From NCBI GenBank assembly GCA_035281745.1, contig DATEDI010000004.1, positions 76,007 to 140,006 on the forward strand: DNA of 64,000 bases, in the 5' to 3' direction. This stretch comes from 66-474 sp035281745. Its GTDB lineage: Bacteria > Pseudomonadota > Gammaproteobacteria > Xanthomonadales > Rhodanobacteraceae. The position numbers were made by a program, and so were the translations under genes. Below, one piece after another: positions 9,472 through 18,016 of the stretch (its first letter is position 1; every line of letters starts with the position of its first letter). The notes beneath the pieces are model-generated. The model worked only from the letters and a program-made list of their open reading frames with translations, ran no database searches and had not been told where the DNA came from.

Positions 9472-9526
9472 ACCCAGCGCTCGGGCGCGCTTGCGCCGAA
9501 CGGCACGGACCGGTGAACATCGCACC

Positions 9527-10342
9527 ATGGACTCACGACTGCGCGTGACCAGTCCGGTCGGTACATTCGCGAAATATTTGATCGTGCTGGTGGCGGCGAC
9601 GCTGCTGGCCGCGTGCGCGCGCACCCCGCAGGGTGTCGCGAGCCACGACGTCGTGTTCGAGAACGTGCATTACCGCGTGGTGACGATCAACCTCGGCACC
9701 GCCGACCTGGGATTGCACTGGCGCGATCCCGACACCGGCAAACCGTTTTCGAGCATCCACGCGCTGCAGCAATGGGGCGCCGCCCGTGGGCGCAAGCTGC
9801 TGTTCGCCAGCAATGCCGGCATCTATGACGCACATGGCGAACCGCTCGGGATGTATGTCGAGAACGGCAAGACCCTGAAGCCGCTCAACACCGCGCACGG
9901 CGATCCCGCGGCCGGCAATTTTTCGCTGCTGCCGAACGGCGTGTTCGCGATCGATGCCAAGGGGCACGCGTCGATTCAAACCACCGCCGACTTCGCCGCC
10001 GCCGATCCGCAACCGAAATGGGCCACGCAATCGGGGCCGATGCTGGTGATCGACGGCAGGATCAATCCGGAATTCGTCGACGGCTCGGACAGCACCAAGT
10101 GGCGCAACGGCGTTTGCGTGCGCAAACCGGACGAAGTCGTGTTCGTGGTCAGTACCGCGCCGGTGAACTTCCACACCTTCGCTGCGTTGTTCCGCGATGA
10201 ACTGGGTTGCCGCAACGCGCTCTACCTCGACGGCACGCTTTCGCAAATCTACGTGGACGGCAATTACTACGGCGCGCCCGCGTTCATGGTGAAACCCTAC
10301 GCCGGAATGTTCGCGGTGTTTGCGCCCGCGAACGGCAACTAG
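9527..10342 (+). CDS. phosphodiester glycosidase (NAGPA-domain) lipoprotein
   Basis: 271 aa with a lipoprotein signal (LLAAC). The mature part matches the NAGPA/DUF2233 family: a NAGIYDAHGEPLGMYVENG segment, LLPNGVFAI, ATQSGPMLVIDG, and YLDGTLSQIY with the family's conserved Asp-Gly near the C-terminus. Relatives include the human uncovering enzyme that removes GlcNAc from a phosphodiester. Bacterial members are thought to act on envelope glycans or teichoic-acid-like polymers. I chose the ATG at 9527 rather than an earlier TTG because it gives a compact signal peptide. The ribosome site is poor. Confidence 0.8.
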   Translation: MDSRLRVTSPVGTFAKYLIVLVAATLLAACARTPQGVASHDVVFENVHYRVVTINLGTADLGLHWRDPDTGKPFSSIHALQQWGAARGRKLLFASNAGIYDAHGEPLGMYVENGKTLKPLNTAHGDPAAGNFSLLPNGVFAIDAKGHASIQTTADFAAADPQPKWATQSGPMLVIDGRINPEFVDGSDSTKWRNGVCVRKPDEVVFVVSTAPVNFHTFAALFRDELGCRNALYLDGTLSQIYVDGNYYGAPAFMVKPYAGMFAVFAPANGN

Positions 10343-10564
10343 CGCATTCGAGATTTTCGATCCCGTTTCTGCAGCCCACCCACGGCATCCGAGCACGCCT
10401 CGCGACACTGCCATTCAAGGTGGCTTGGCCGGGCGTTTTTTGCTGCTTTACACATGTTTAGATGCTTTTATTGATGGAACCGGATATTTTTCGATGCCGC
10501 GATTCAGGCCTTGCGCCCGATCGCCGTCAAGCCGCCATCAGCGGCGATCAACAGGGGAATCGAC

Positions 10565-11125
10565 ATGCGATTGAAATCACCGGTTGTCGCGCCATCGTTG
10601 GCGCTGAAGGACGTGCACGGCAAGCCCGTCGCGATTGGCGGCGCGAGCAGCCGCCGCACGCTGCTGTGCTTCTTCCGCGATGCGGCTTGTCCATTCTGCA
10701 ACTTTCGCATCTACGAGCTGACCCGCCACCATGCCAGCCTGGCTGCGTTGGGGCTCGACGTGATCGCGGTGTTTGCCTCGACGCCTGAGGAAGTGCGGCG
10801 ATTCGTCGCGCGCAAACCGAGGCCGTTCGTGGTCGTCGCCGATCCAACTTCGAGCGCGCACGAGGCCTACGGCATCGAGCGCTCGTTCTGGCGCAAATGG
10901 AAAGGTGTCGTCAGCCGCATTCCGACGCTGCTGAAAGGTTTGCGCATCGTCGGACTCGCGGGCCTCAATACCAGCAACCTGATGCCCGCGGATTTCCTGA
11001 TCGACGAGGACGGCCACATCGTCGAAGCGTATTACGGCAGCGATGCGGGCGACCGCATTCCGTTCGAACGCGTCGAGCTGTTCCTCGCGAAAGGTCTGCT
11101 GCGACGCGCGGCGATCGCGGCATGA
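10565..11125 (+). CDS. peroxiredoxin-like (AhpC/TSA) protein with CPFC motif, copy 1
   Basis: 186 aa with a thioredoxin fold of the AhpC/TSA type. RRTLLCFFRDAACPFCNFRI carries a CxxC (CPFC), and VVVADPT is typical of the family's strand beta-4 region. It probably reduces peroxides or disulfides in the cytoplasm; no signal peptide is seen. An AGGGGAA ribosome site precedes the ATG. A close ungapped paralogue lies at 55393-55956, transcribed in the same direction. The 222-bp upstream region is AT-richer than its surroundings (TTTACA at about 10449), consistent with a promoter. Confidence 0.8.
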   Translation: MRLKSPVVAPSLALKDVHGKPVAIGGASSRRTLLCFFRDAACPFCNFRIYELTRHHASLAALGLDVIAVFASTPEEVRRFVARKPRPFVVVADPTSSAHEAYGIERSFWRKWKGVVSRIPTLLKGLRIVGLAGLNTSNLMPADFLIDEDGHIVEAYYGSDAGDRIPFERVELFLAKGLLRRAAIAA

Positions 11126-11155
11126 ATCAGGGACCCCTCTGAACAATCTGTACTT

Positions 11156-11335
11156 TCGTCATGCCGGCGAAAGCCGGAACCCAGTGACTTTTGGGTAACT
11201 CATGAGGCGCGTAAAAAGGCACTGGCCCCGGATATCGCTTCGCGACTGCGTTTGCAGGATTGCAAACGCGAACGCCGAAGGCGGCGCGGAGCGCGAGCGC
11301 CATGGATGGCGCGAGTATTCCGGGATGACGAGCAA
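11156..11335 (+). repeat. dispersed REP-like intergenic repeat, inverted copy
   Basis: This stretch begins with CGTCATGCCGGCGAAAGCCG, a short palindrome of the common bacterial REP type, and ends in TTCCGGGATGACGAG. Its core (GCGTTTGCAGGATTGCAAAC, then CGAACGCCGAAGGCGGC, then GCGAGCGCCA) is the reverse complement of the two tandem copies at 58638-58770 and 58858-58991. The core forms a hairpin (GCGTTTGCA against TTGCAAACGC). It lies between the convergent peroxiredoxin-like gene and dapE, so it may serve as a bidirectional terminator-like structure. Confidence 0.75.
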
Positions 11336-11359
11336 AATCAGAGATTCCCAAACATTCGT

Positions 11360-12493
11360 TCAACGCAGCAGTCGTTCGGCGATCGCGACGTGGATCGCCG
11401 GCAGGCGTTCGAGGTCATCCAGCGCGACGCACTCGTCGATCTTGTGGATGGTCGCGTTGACCGGACCGATCTCGACCACTTCGGCGCCGAGTGGCGCGAT
11501 GAAGCGACCATCAGAGGTGCCGCCGCCGGTGCTGGGTTCGGGCTCGATGCCGCAGATGTCGCGGCAGGCGTCGATCACCGCTTTGCGCAGCCTGCCGCCC
11601 TCCGGCGAGTGGAACGACTCGCCGGAGAGATTCCATTCGATCGTGCAGTCGATGCCGTGCCTCTTCAGGATCGCTTCGGTGCGTTCGCGCAGCGAATCCG
11701 CACTGCTGGCGGTGCCGAAACGGAAATTTACATCGATGACGACACTGCCCGGAATCACGTTCAGCGCGCCGGTGCCGCCATGGATGTTCGATATCTGGAA
11801 CGTGGTCGGCGGAAAATCCACGTTGCCGTCATCCCAATGCGTGGCGACAAGTTCGGCCAGCGCGGGCGCAACCGCATGGATGGGATTCCGCGCCTTTTCC
11901 GGATAGGCGACGTGGCCCTGCACGCCGTGCACGCTGAGCTTCGATGACAACGAACCGCGACGCCCCACGCGAATCAGGTCACCCAGCCTCTCCTGCGACG
12001 ACGGCTCGCCCACCACGCACCAGTCGATGCGCTGGCCGGATTCGCGAAACAGCTTCGCCACCCTGCGCACGCCATCGAGATTGATCGGGCCTTCCTCGTC
12101 GCTGGTCAGCAGCAGCGCGATGGTTCCCGGGTGATCCGGATGCGCAACGACGAACTGCTGCAGCGCCACCACCATCGCGGCGACGCCGGATTTCATGTCC
12201 GCCGCGCCACGACCATACAACTTGCCCGCGCGCACCGTGGGTTGGAACGGCGGCGAAGTCCATTCCGCCTCGGGCCCGCTCGGTACCACGTCCACGTGAC
12301 CCAGGAACGCCAGTACGGGACCACTTTCGCCGTGCGTCGCCCACAGGTTGGCGACTTCGCGGAAGCTCAAATCCTCGCAGCGAAAGCCACACGCATTCAG
12401 ACGATCTGTGACGACATCCATGCAACCCGCGTCGTCCGGTGTCAGCGAGCGACGGCGGATCAATTCGCAGGTGAGATCGAAAACTTCGGACAC
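11360..12493 (-). CDS. dapE: succinyl-diaminopimelate desuccinylase
   Basis: 377 aa, the standard length. It removes succinate from N-succinyl-LL-DAP in lysine and peptidoglycan synthesis. M20 metallopeptidase motifs are present: FLGHVDVVPSG (first metal His/Asp), GRGAADMKSG (bridging Asp), TSDEEGP (catalytic Glu pair), and STGGGTSDGRFIA near the C-terminus. The start is the GTG at 12493, giving the usual VSEVFDLTCELIRR N-terminus; the frame stays open upstream but that extension is not conserved-looking. In related genomes dapE lies close to dapD. Here ~7 kb of glycan-uptake and transporter genes separates them. Confidence 0.93.
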   Translation of the reverse strand: MSEVFDLTCELIRRRSLTPDDAGCMDVVTDRLNACGFRCEDLSFREVANLWATHGESGPVLAFLGHVDVVPSGPEAEWTSPPFQPTVRAGKLYGRGAADMKSGVAAMVVALQQFVVAHPDHPGTIALLLTSDEEGPINLDGVRRVAKLFRESGQRIDWCVVGEPSSQERLGDLIRVGRRGSLSSKLSVHGVQGHVAYPEKARNPIHAVAPALAELVATHWDDGNVDFPPTTFQISNIHGGTGALNVIPGSVVIDVNFRFGTASSADSLRERTEAILKRHGIDCTIEWNLSGESFHSPEGGRLRKAVIDACRDICGIEPEPSTGGGTSDGRFIAPLGAEVVEIGPVNATIHKIDECVALDDLERLPAIHVAIAERLLR

Positions 12494-12629
12494 GGCGTGC
12501 GACTCGCGCAACGAATGGCTCCACGCAGCATAGCAATCCGCGTTTCGAACGGAAATGGCGACCGATGCCAGGGCACCGTCGCCCGGCACCACAACCACGC
12601 CCGTCCGCGGGAGACAGCACAGGGCAGAA

Positions 12630-14705
12630 TTACTTTGCCTTCGGATAACCGTGCAACTGCGGCCCGATCGCGTTCGAGTAGCGGTACTGCTGCCTGCGAT
12701 CGGCGTCGATGGTCCAGAACATGGCCCCGAGCAACGCGGGATAACCCCGTTGCTCGCGCAGCCTGTAGCTGGCCCCTTGCGGTCTCTTGCCCGTGATGAG
12801 GTACTGCATGGTCCGACTGACCAGCTCGGGTGTGTCGTATCCGGCCAGAAAGCCCACCGCGACCTTGTTCGCCGGAAGCTGCGGAAAGAACGCACCTGGA
12901 TCGCCGGCCACATCGAATCCATGCAGCAACAGTTCGGTCATGGCCACGTCGTAATCCACCGTGTGGGTTTGATGGATGTTGCCGTCCAGTCCCTCGAGCG
13001 GCGGCGTGTTGTATTCCTGCACGTCGACGAATGACAAGATGTCGCGCAGTCCGTATACGAGCGGAAGGTACGATCCGAATTGCCCGCCGTAACTCACGAG
13101 CCCCGCCGATATCTGCGTCCCCTCGGGCACCAGGCTGATCATGAAATCCGGCCCGAATTGCGTGTGCAGCTCGCGCAATCCCGCGATCAGGTTCACGATC
13201 GATGGGGTCACGGGTTCCTTGAAATTGGTGTCTCCCGGAACCAGCTCCAGCGACGGGCTTTCAAAATCGATGTCCACGCCATCGAACCCGTATTCCTTGA
13301 CGATACCGGCTACCGAGGAAACGAAATTTGGAATGTCCTTGACATTGTCCAGCTTGAAGTACTTGCCGCCGCCGCCCAACGAAATCATCACCTTCTTGCC
13401 CCGGCTCCTGAGCCAGGCAATGCCCTGCTTCAGTTCGGCCGGGGTGATGCCTTGCGGCGGGGTGAAACGCAGCGTGCCTTCGGGCGCGCCTTCGGCTGGC
13501 GGTGCGAACGCCACCAGGATCACATCCCATTGCGGCGGGACGTCGCGTATCGGAAACGGCTTGCCACTCTTGGAACTCGACCCCGTCCAGTAGCCGATCA
13601 GCCAATGCGCGTTCGGGGTTCCGGCGTGCGCGACGGGGGTGACAGCGGCTTTCTGCTCGCCGCCGGCCCGCGCTGTTTGACGTCGGCAGGGTTTCGCCGG
13701 TTCCTTGAGCGCGTGCGGGTCCGGAAAACTGTAAGGACCTGCTTTTGCGTCATCGCCAAGGTACCAGTGCAGCAACGCCACGTTCTGCAAGTGGTAGTCC
13801 GCACCTTGTGTGCGGGCAATGTAGGGGGTTGATGACGGGAAATTGTTCTTGGGATTGGTATCGGTCGGTTCCAGCAAAAAGTAATCAGTCCCGACCCCCG
13901 CCCCGCAGCGACCGTCCCCAACGGGACGCTTCCACGGCATGAAGAAATTGCCCGGGGCACCCTTCTTGTAGAAATAGTTGCCCGGATCGTGCAAAGGGTC
14001 GTACAAGAATTCCGCCAGTTGCTGCGTCAGCGGCTGGATGTCCTGCTCACTGACGATCGCGGGCGCGTCGTGCAGGTACGAGCCGAGCACGAACGAATTC
14101 CCGGTCACCGGATCGACGCCATGCGTCCCCCAGGTACAGCACACCGTCGCGTCGCCCAGCGCATAGAAGGTCGTGTTGTGCGCCACGGCGATGACCAGCT
14201 TGCCACTGACCTTCGGGAGTTTCTGGAACAGCTGGCTTTCGACGTATTCCGAATCGACGACGGCGAAAGTGCGTCCGCCCTGCCCTGCATGCAGCAGGTA
14301 GCCGCGGCCGGCGGGCACGTCGATCGTGATCGCTTCGACATGCGGTGTCGCCAGCAGCGTATGTCCCTTCCCGCCCGCAAATGTCGCACCGAGCAAGGCA
14401 TCGCCGTACTGTGTTTTTTTGCCCGTACCGAAGTCGTACTTTGAAAATACAGGCGACTTCAGCAGACGCGACACGTCACCGGCGGCATCCAGCGTGGCCG
14501 GCTTGCCGGCAAACGTCAGTCGAATCGGCACCAGCACCGTCGGAATCGTCGTGGTTCCTTCCTTCGCCGGATCCCGTCCCGCAAACGTGAACGTCTTCCC
14601 GCCGACCGTCCGCGCGAACGTCGGCACGGTGCCTTGCGCGCGCGCCGGCACGCAACAGCAGGACAGGCCGAGAAAGACAAACAGGCACCCGATTTTCAAT
14701 TGCAT
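12630..14705 (-). CDS. secreted GH18 glycoside hydrolase with a large unknown N-terminal domain
   Basis: 691 aa. A signal peptide (MQLKIGCLFVFLGLSCCCVPARA) is followed by ~320 residues with no catalytic motif I recognise but many conserved-looking features (CCTWGTHGVDPVTGNSFVLG, LLEPTDTN, DYHLQNVALLHWY). After a linker (~340-365) comes a GH18 domain: HWLIGYW strand 1, VMISLGGGG strand 3, and the catalytic GFDGVDIDFE, whose Glu is residue ~482. GH18 enzymes cleave chitin or related GlcNAc polymers by substrate-assisted catalysis. It is the last gene after a TonB-dependent receptor on the same strand, which fits import of the released oligosaccharides. An AAGGGTGG ribosome site precedes the ATG. 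Confidence 0.82.
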   Translation of the reverse strand: MQLKIGCLFVFLGLSCCCVPARAQGTVPTFARTVGGKTFTFAGRDPAKEGTTTIPTVLVPIRLTFAGKPATLDAAGDVSRLLKSPVFSKYDFGTGKKTQYGDALLGATFAGGKGHTLLATPHVEAITIDVPAGRGYLLHAGQGGRTFAVVDSEYVESQLFQKLPKVSGKLVIAVAHNTTFYALGDATVCCTWGTHGVDPVTGNSFVLGSYLHDAPAIVSEQDIQPLTQQLAEFLYDPLHDPGNYFYKKGAPGNFFMPWKRPVGDGRCGAGVGTDYFLLEPTDTNPKNNFPSSTPYIARTQGADYHLQNVALLHWYLGDDAKAGPYSFPDPHALKEPAKPCRRQTARAGGEQKAAVTPVAHAGTPNAHWLIGYWTGSSSKSGKPFPIRDVPPQWDVILVAFAPPAEGAPEGTLRFTPPQGITPAELKQGIAWLRSRGKKVMISLGGGGKYFKLDNVKDIPNFVSSVAGIVKEYGFDGVDIDFESPSLELVPGDTNFKEPVTPSIVNLIAGLRELHTQFGPDFMISLVPEGTQISAGLVSYGGQFGSYLPLVYGLRDILSFVDVQEYNTPPLEGLDGNIHQTHTVDYDVAMTELLLHGFDVAGDPGAFFPQLPANKVAVGFLAGYDTPELVSRTMQYLITGKRPQGASYRLREQRGYPALLGAMFWTIDADRRQQYRYSNAIGPQLHGYPKAK

Positions 14706-14708
14706 CAA

Positions 14709-14870
14709 TCACCACCCTTGTTGGCGCGCAAAGATCCATTCGTCCAGCGGCAAATATTGAGCACGGTTGCTCGCGGCGGTGCGGCGCACGTCCCGCGACA
14801 CCGCGATCATGGTTGCACGGCGTTCGGTCCGGAATACGGATTTGTCGCCGGCAAGCAGCCATTCCACCAC
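14709..14870 (-). CDS. possible small protein or gene remnant, 53 aa
   Basis: In the gap between the TonB receptor and the GH18 gene, one minus-strand frame stays open with coding-like composition. From a GTG-GTG pair at 14870 it would read a peptide starting VVEWLLAGDK, including VFRTERRATM and ending in PLDEWIFARQQGW, finishing two bases from the GH18 start region. Trp, charged and hydrophobic residues are spaced as in a real protein. No ribosome site is obvious, and I do not recognise a family. It may be the tail of a lost gene or a genuine small ORF. Confidence 0.3.
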   Translation of the reverse strand: MVEWLLAGDKSVFRTERRATMIAVSRDVRRTAASNRAQYLPLDEWIFARQQGW

Positions 14871-14881
14871 GCGATCCGCGC

Positions 14882-17713
14882 TTACAACTTGAAGTGAAGT
14901 GACGCCAGGTAAAGGGTGCCGTTGTAATAGCGATTTGCCGGCATCGCCTTGACGAGGTCGTACTGGAAATACCGGGTATTGGTCAGATTGAGTCCGCTCA
15001 AGGTCGCCGACCAATGCTTGTTGAACGTCCAGCTGACGGTGGCGTCGAGCTCGTTGTAGTCATCGACGAAGGTCGAAGGGGCGCTGACTTGATAACCCGC
15101 CGTGAAGTATTTGCTCCGCCACTGGTAGGTGATGCGGGCGCTGAAATGGCCTTTTTCGTAATACGGACTGAAGTTCACGGAGTACTTTGAGTTGTACGGC
15201 AGCGGCCCGCCACCCTGGGATGTTCCGTTGGAATACGTGAAATTGGTGATCAGCCCCAGCCCCGACTCGCCGAAATATTGCTGGTACGACACATTGAAAC
15301 CGCGCACCTTGCCCGAGCCCAGATTCTGCGGCCGGCTGACCGAGAACTGGCAAGTGTTGGTCGCGGCATCGCAGAAGCCCAGGTCGACAAGCTGCTGGAA
15401 GTGTTCGGGCGCCGTTTCGGCCTCGTCCGTGAAATGGGTTTCGAGCGACGGTGCGCGCAGGATGTAGTTGTTGATCCTGATGAGGAATGCTTCGAACCCC
15501 ACCGCCGCCTGCGGTTTGAAATTCCATTCCGCCGCAACCGAGTAGTTGGTTGCCTTGTACGGCAAGAGTTCCGGGTTGCCGCCGGACCCCACCGGTGGAA
15601 CGTTGGCGGCATTCAGGCTCAGCGACGGAATCTCGTTGGAAATGGTCTGCCGCGCGATCACCTTGGCAGCGGCCGCACGCAACGTCACCGTATCCGTGGG
15701 CGTGTATGCGATGTTGAACGAGGGCAACAGGAAGTGGTAGGAATTCTTGGTGGTTTTCCACCAACTGGCTGGTATGGGAAACACCGCTGGACCCGTCGGC
15801 TGGTACGCGCTGGACGTGGTATCGGTCTTCACGTAACGCAACCCGATGTTCCCGCTCAGCGTGTCCGTCACGAAGTTCTGCTGGAGGTACGCCGCGCCGG
15901 TTTTTTCCTCGGCCACGTATTTTCCGTTGACCAGGCTGGAGGCTAGTTCCTTGTAGTGCAGGCTTTTCTGGAAAGCAATCTGCTTGTCGACGTCCGGAAA
16001 AATCCGATGTTGCATGTCCTGCGAAAGTCCCGAGAAGTCACCGAGAATGTCGGTAAACCCGTCAGTGCCAATGTCCGCCTCGCTCACCTGCGTGCGCGGA
16101 TCGTCGGCAACGAATCCCGTCGGCGTGACGCGTACGTAATTTTCGTTGTAACGAACGCCGTAATCGAGACGGTTCAAGACGCTGTCGAAGTCATTGTGGA
16201 AGTCGACCTGGGCATTGCTCATCCGGTTGTACTGGTTCGCGTTTCCGATCGTGAAGTTCGCGCTGCCGTTCTGTCCGCCCAGCAACCAGTTTTTCGGATC
16301 ACGCACCGCGGCCGGATCGTCGTAGACGGCGCCATTGTCGATGTTCATCGAGTAGCCGCCGGCGTACGCGGCTTCGTCCGCATACGTCGTGGTGTGGGGA
16401 TTGCTTGCCGCGGAGGTCCCGATGCTGGCGTCGACGCCCCAACGGTCGCCGCTGTATTTGCCGGTGAGATAAATGCCCCTGATGTTCATGGAGCTGACTC
16501 TGGGGTCGCTGTCCAGCATCGTCACCGCATGGCCCTGGGCGGCGGCCGGATTGGAGCAGGTCGAGAACACGTCGCTGCAGACGTGCAGATCGTTGACGAC
16601 GCCGTCCACCGGCGGACTGATCGAATCCACGTTCTGCGGTGCGATCTGCGCGAATGCGTACATCGACTGGTTGACGTTGTTGTACTTCTCGTGCAGGTAC
16701 AAACCATTCAGTCCGAACTCCAGCCGATCCGTCGGCTTGAACTGGATGGCGAAGTTCCCGGCCGTGCGCTGGCGGTGCTGCATGAACCACGCGGCGTTGA
16801 CTTCACTCGGGGATTTCGCGCTGCTCCCCGCCGCGCCCGGCGCGTTGACGTAGTTGCTGGCCGGGAAGTAGCTGAAGATCTCCACGCCCTGGCGGTCGAT
16901 CTGTTGTTCGTAGTGTGAAACGGAGAACAGGAATCCGAAGTCGTTCGCAGAATTCTTCCAGCTGTAGAGCGCCGATCCCTGCGGCTGGGCCTTGCCGTAG
17001 GTCTGGTTGTACGTGGCGCCCAGCGATGCGGCGAAGGTGTTGGGCTTGAGGTCGAGCGGCTGACGGGTATTGACCATGATCGTGCCGCCGACGCTGCCCT
17101 CCGGCAGTTTGGCCTGTGCGGTCTTGTAGACCACGACATTCCCGACCAGATCCGGAGGCAAGATCGTGAAATCGAATCCGCGCGATTGGCCGGAACCAAG
17201 CCAGGCCATCTGCGCAACCTGGTGCCCGTTGAGGAACGTCAGGTTGAGGCTCGGATCGGTGCCATCAATGCTGACGCCGCTGCCCTGCCCGAATATCCGG
17301 TCGATCGTGACCCCGGGAATCTGGGTCATGGCTTCGGCGACATCGGTGTTGGGAAATTTGCCGAGATCCTCGGAAGTGACCGCGTCCACGATCGAGTTCG
17401 CCGCACGCTTGATCTGCAGTGCCTGCTCCAGGCTCGCGCGAATGCCCACGACCTGCACCGTCTGCAGCTCCTGCACGGTCGGCTTGTTTTTACGGTTTCC
17501 CGGCGGTGGACTGCCTGGCTGGTCGTCATTCGCTGCAGTCGAAGCAGACTGCTGCGGTGTGCTTTCCTGCGGCGAACCCTGCGCCGCGGCTTCGGAACGC
17601 CGCCCGGACGATCCCGATGAACCCGGCCGGGCAACGCCTTGCGCGTGCACCGAGGTTGCAAACATCAACGCAGCAGCAATCTGCCCCGAAAGCGCGATCT
17701 TGCGGTGGGTCAC
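14882..17713 (-). CDS. TonB-dependent receptor, Caulobacter type
   Basis: 943 aa outer-membrane beta-barrel. The GTG start at 17713 is chosen because AAGGAGAG precedes it and a signal peptide follows (THRKIALSGQIAAALMFATS, cut after HAQ). A Ser/Pro/Gln-rich linker leads to the plug: VQVVGIRASLEQALQIKRAA, VTSEDLGKFPNTDVAEAMTQ, IPGVTIDR, signatures of the Caulobacter-type TBDT subfamily often tied to plant- or chitin-derived glycans. The barrel ends in ASLHFKL. It lies upstream of the GH18 gene, so chitin-type oligosaccharide import is the natural inference. Substrate specificity is not proved. Confidence 0.88.
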   Translation of the reverse strand: MTHRKIALSGQIAAALMFATSVHAQGVARPGSSGSSGRRSEAAAQGSPQESTPQQSASTAANDDQPGSPPPGNRKNKPTVQELQTVQVVGIRASLEQALQIKRAANSIVDAVTSEDLGKFPNTDVAEAMTQIPGVTIDRIFGQGSGVSIDGTDPSLNLTFLNGHQVAQMAWLGSGQSRGFDFTILPPDLVGNVVVYKTAQAKLPEGSVGGTIMVNTRQPLDLKPNTFAASLGATYNQTYGKAQPQGSALYSWKNSANDFGFLFSVSHYEQQIDRQGVEIFSYFPASNYVNAPGAAGSSAKSPSEVNAAWFMQHRQRTAGNFAIQFKPTDRLEFGLNGLYLHEKYNNVNQSMYAFAQIAPQNVDSISPPVDGVVNDLHVCSDVFSTCSNPAAAQGHAVTMLDSDPRVSSMNIRGIYLTGKYSGDRWGVDASIGTSAASNPHTTTYADEAAYAGGYSMNIDNGAVYDDPAAVRDPKNWLLGGQNGSANFTIGNANQYNRMSNAQVDFHNDFDSVLNRLDYGVRYNENYVRVTPTGFVADDPRTQVSEADIGTDGFTDILGDFSGLSQDMQHRIFPDVDKQIAFQKSLHYKELASSLVNGKYVAEEKTGAAYLQQNFVTDTLSGNIGLRYVKTDTTSSAYQPTGPAVFPIPASWWKTTKNSYHFLLPSFNIAYTPTDTVTLRAAAAKVIARQTISNEIPSLSLNAANVPPVGSGGNPELLPYKATNYSVAAEWNFKPQAAVGFEAFLIRINNYILRAPSLETHFTDEAETAPEHFQQLVDLGFCDAATNTCQFSVSRPQNLGSGKVRGFNVSYQQYFGESGLGLITNFTYSNGTSQGGGPLPYNSKYSVNFSPYYEKGHFSARITYQWRSKYFTAGYQVSAPSTFVDDYNELDATVSWTFNKHWSATLSGLNLTNTRYFQYDLVKAMPANRYYNGTLYLASLHFKL

Positions 17714-18016
17714 GGCGGCCTCTCCTTTTGGCTGAACGGATGTGCTGCAACGCCCCGCGTGTCCAGCAAAAACAAACCTGCGGCAATGAAACGAAACGTT
17801 GAACTGCCGATCTGGCCGAATGGCGCGCGCAACACGCGCGCAAAACGGGGCGGCGGAAATGCAGTGACGCGGCTGCACCCGAGCCTAGGCGCATGCAACA
17901 GGTCGCACCAATGAAAAAATTGGCGCTTTGCATAGCTTCGGGTTATGCGTACCTCACGTCCACATGGAATGCGGCCGCTGTGCGGACGTCATCGTTCGGA
18001 ATGCCTACCCGGGCAC
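17714..18016 (-). promoter_or_regulatory. upstream region of the TonB receptor gene
   Basis: 303 bp without a gene. It contains the AAGGAGAG ribosome site of the receptor and a palindrome CCAATGAAAAAATTGG (17908-17923) that could be an operator. No clear -35/-10 pair can be chosen by eye. Confidence 0.35.
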
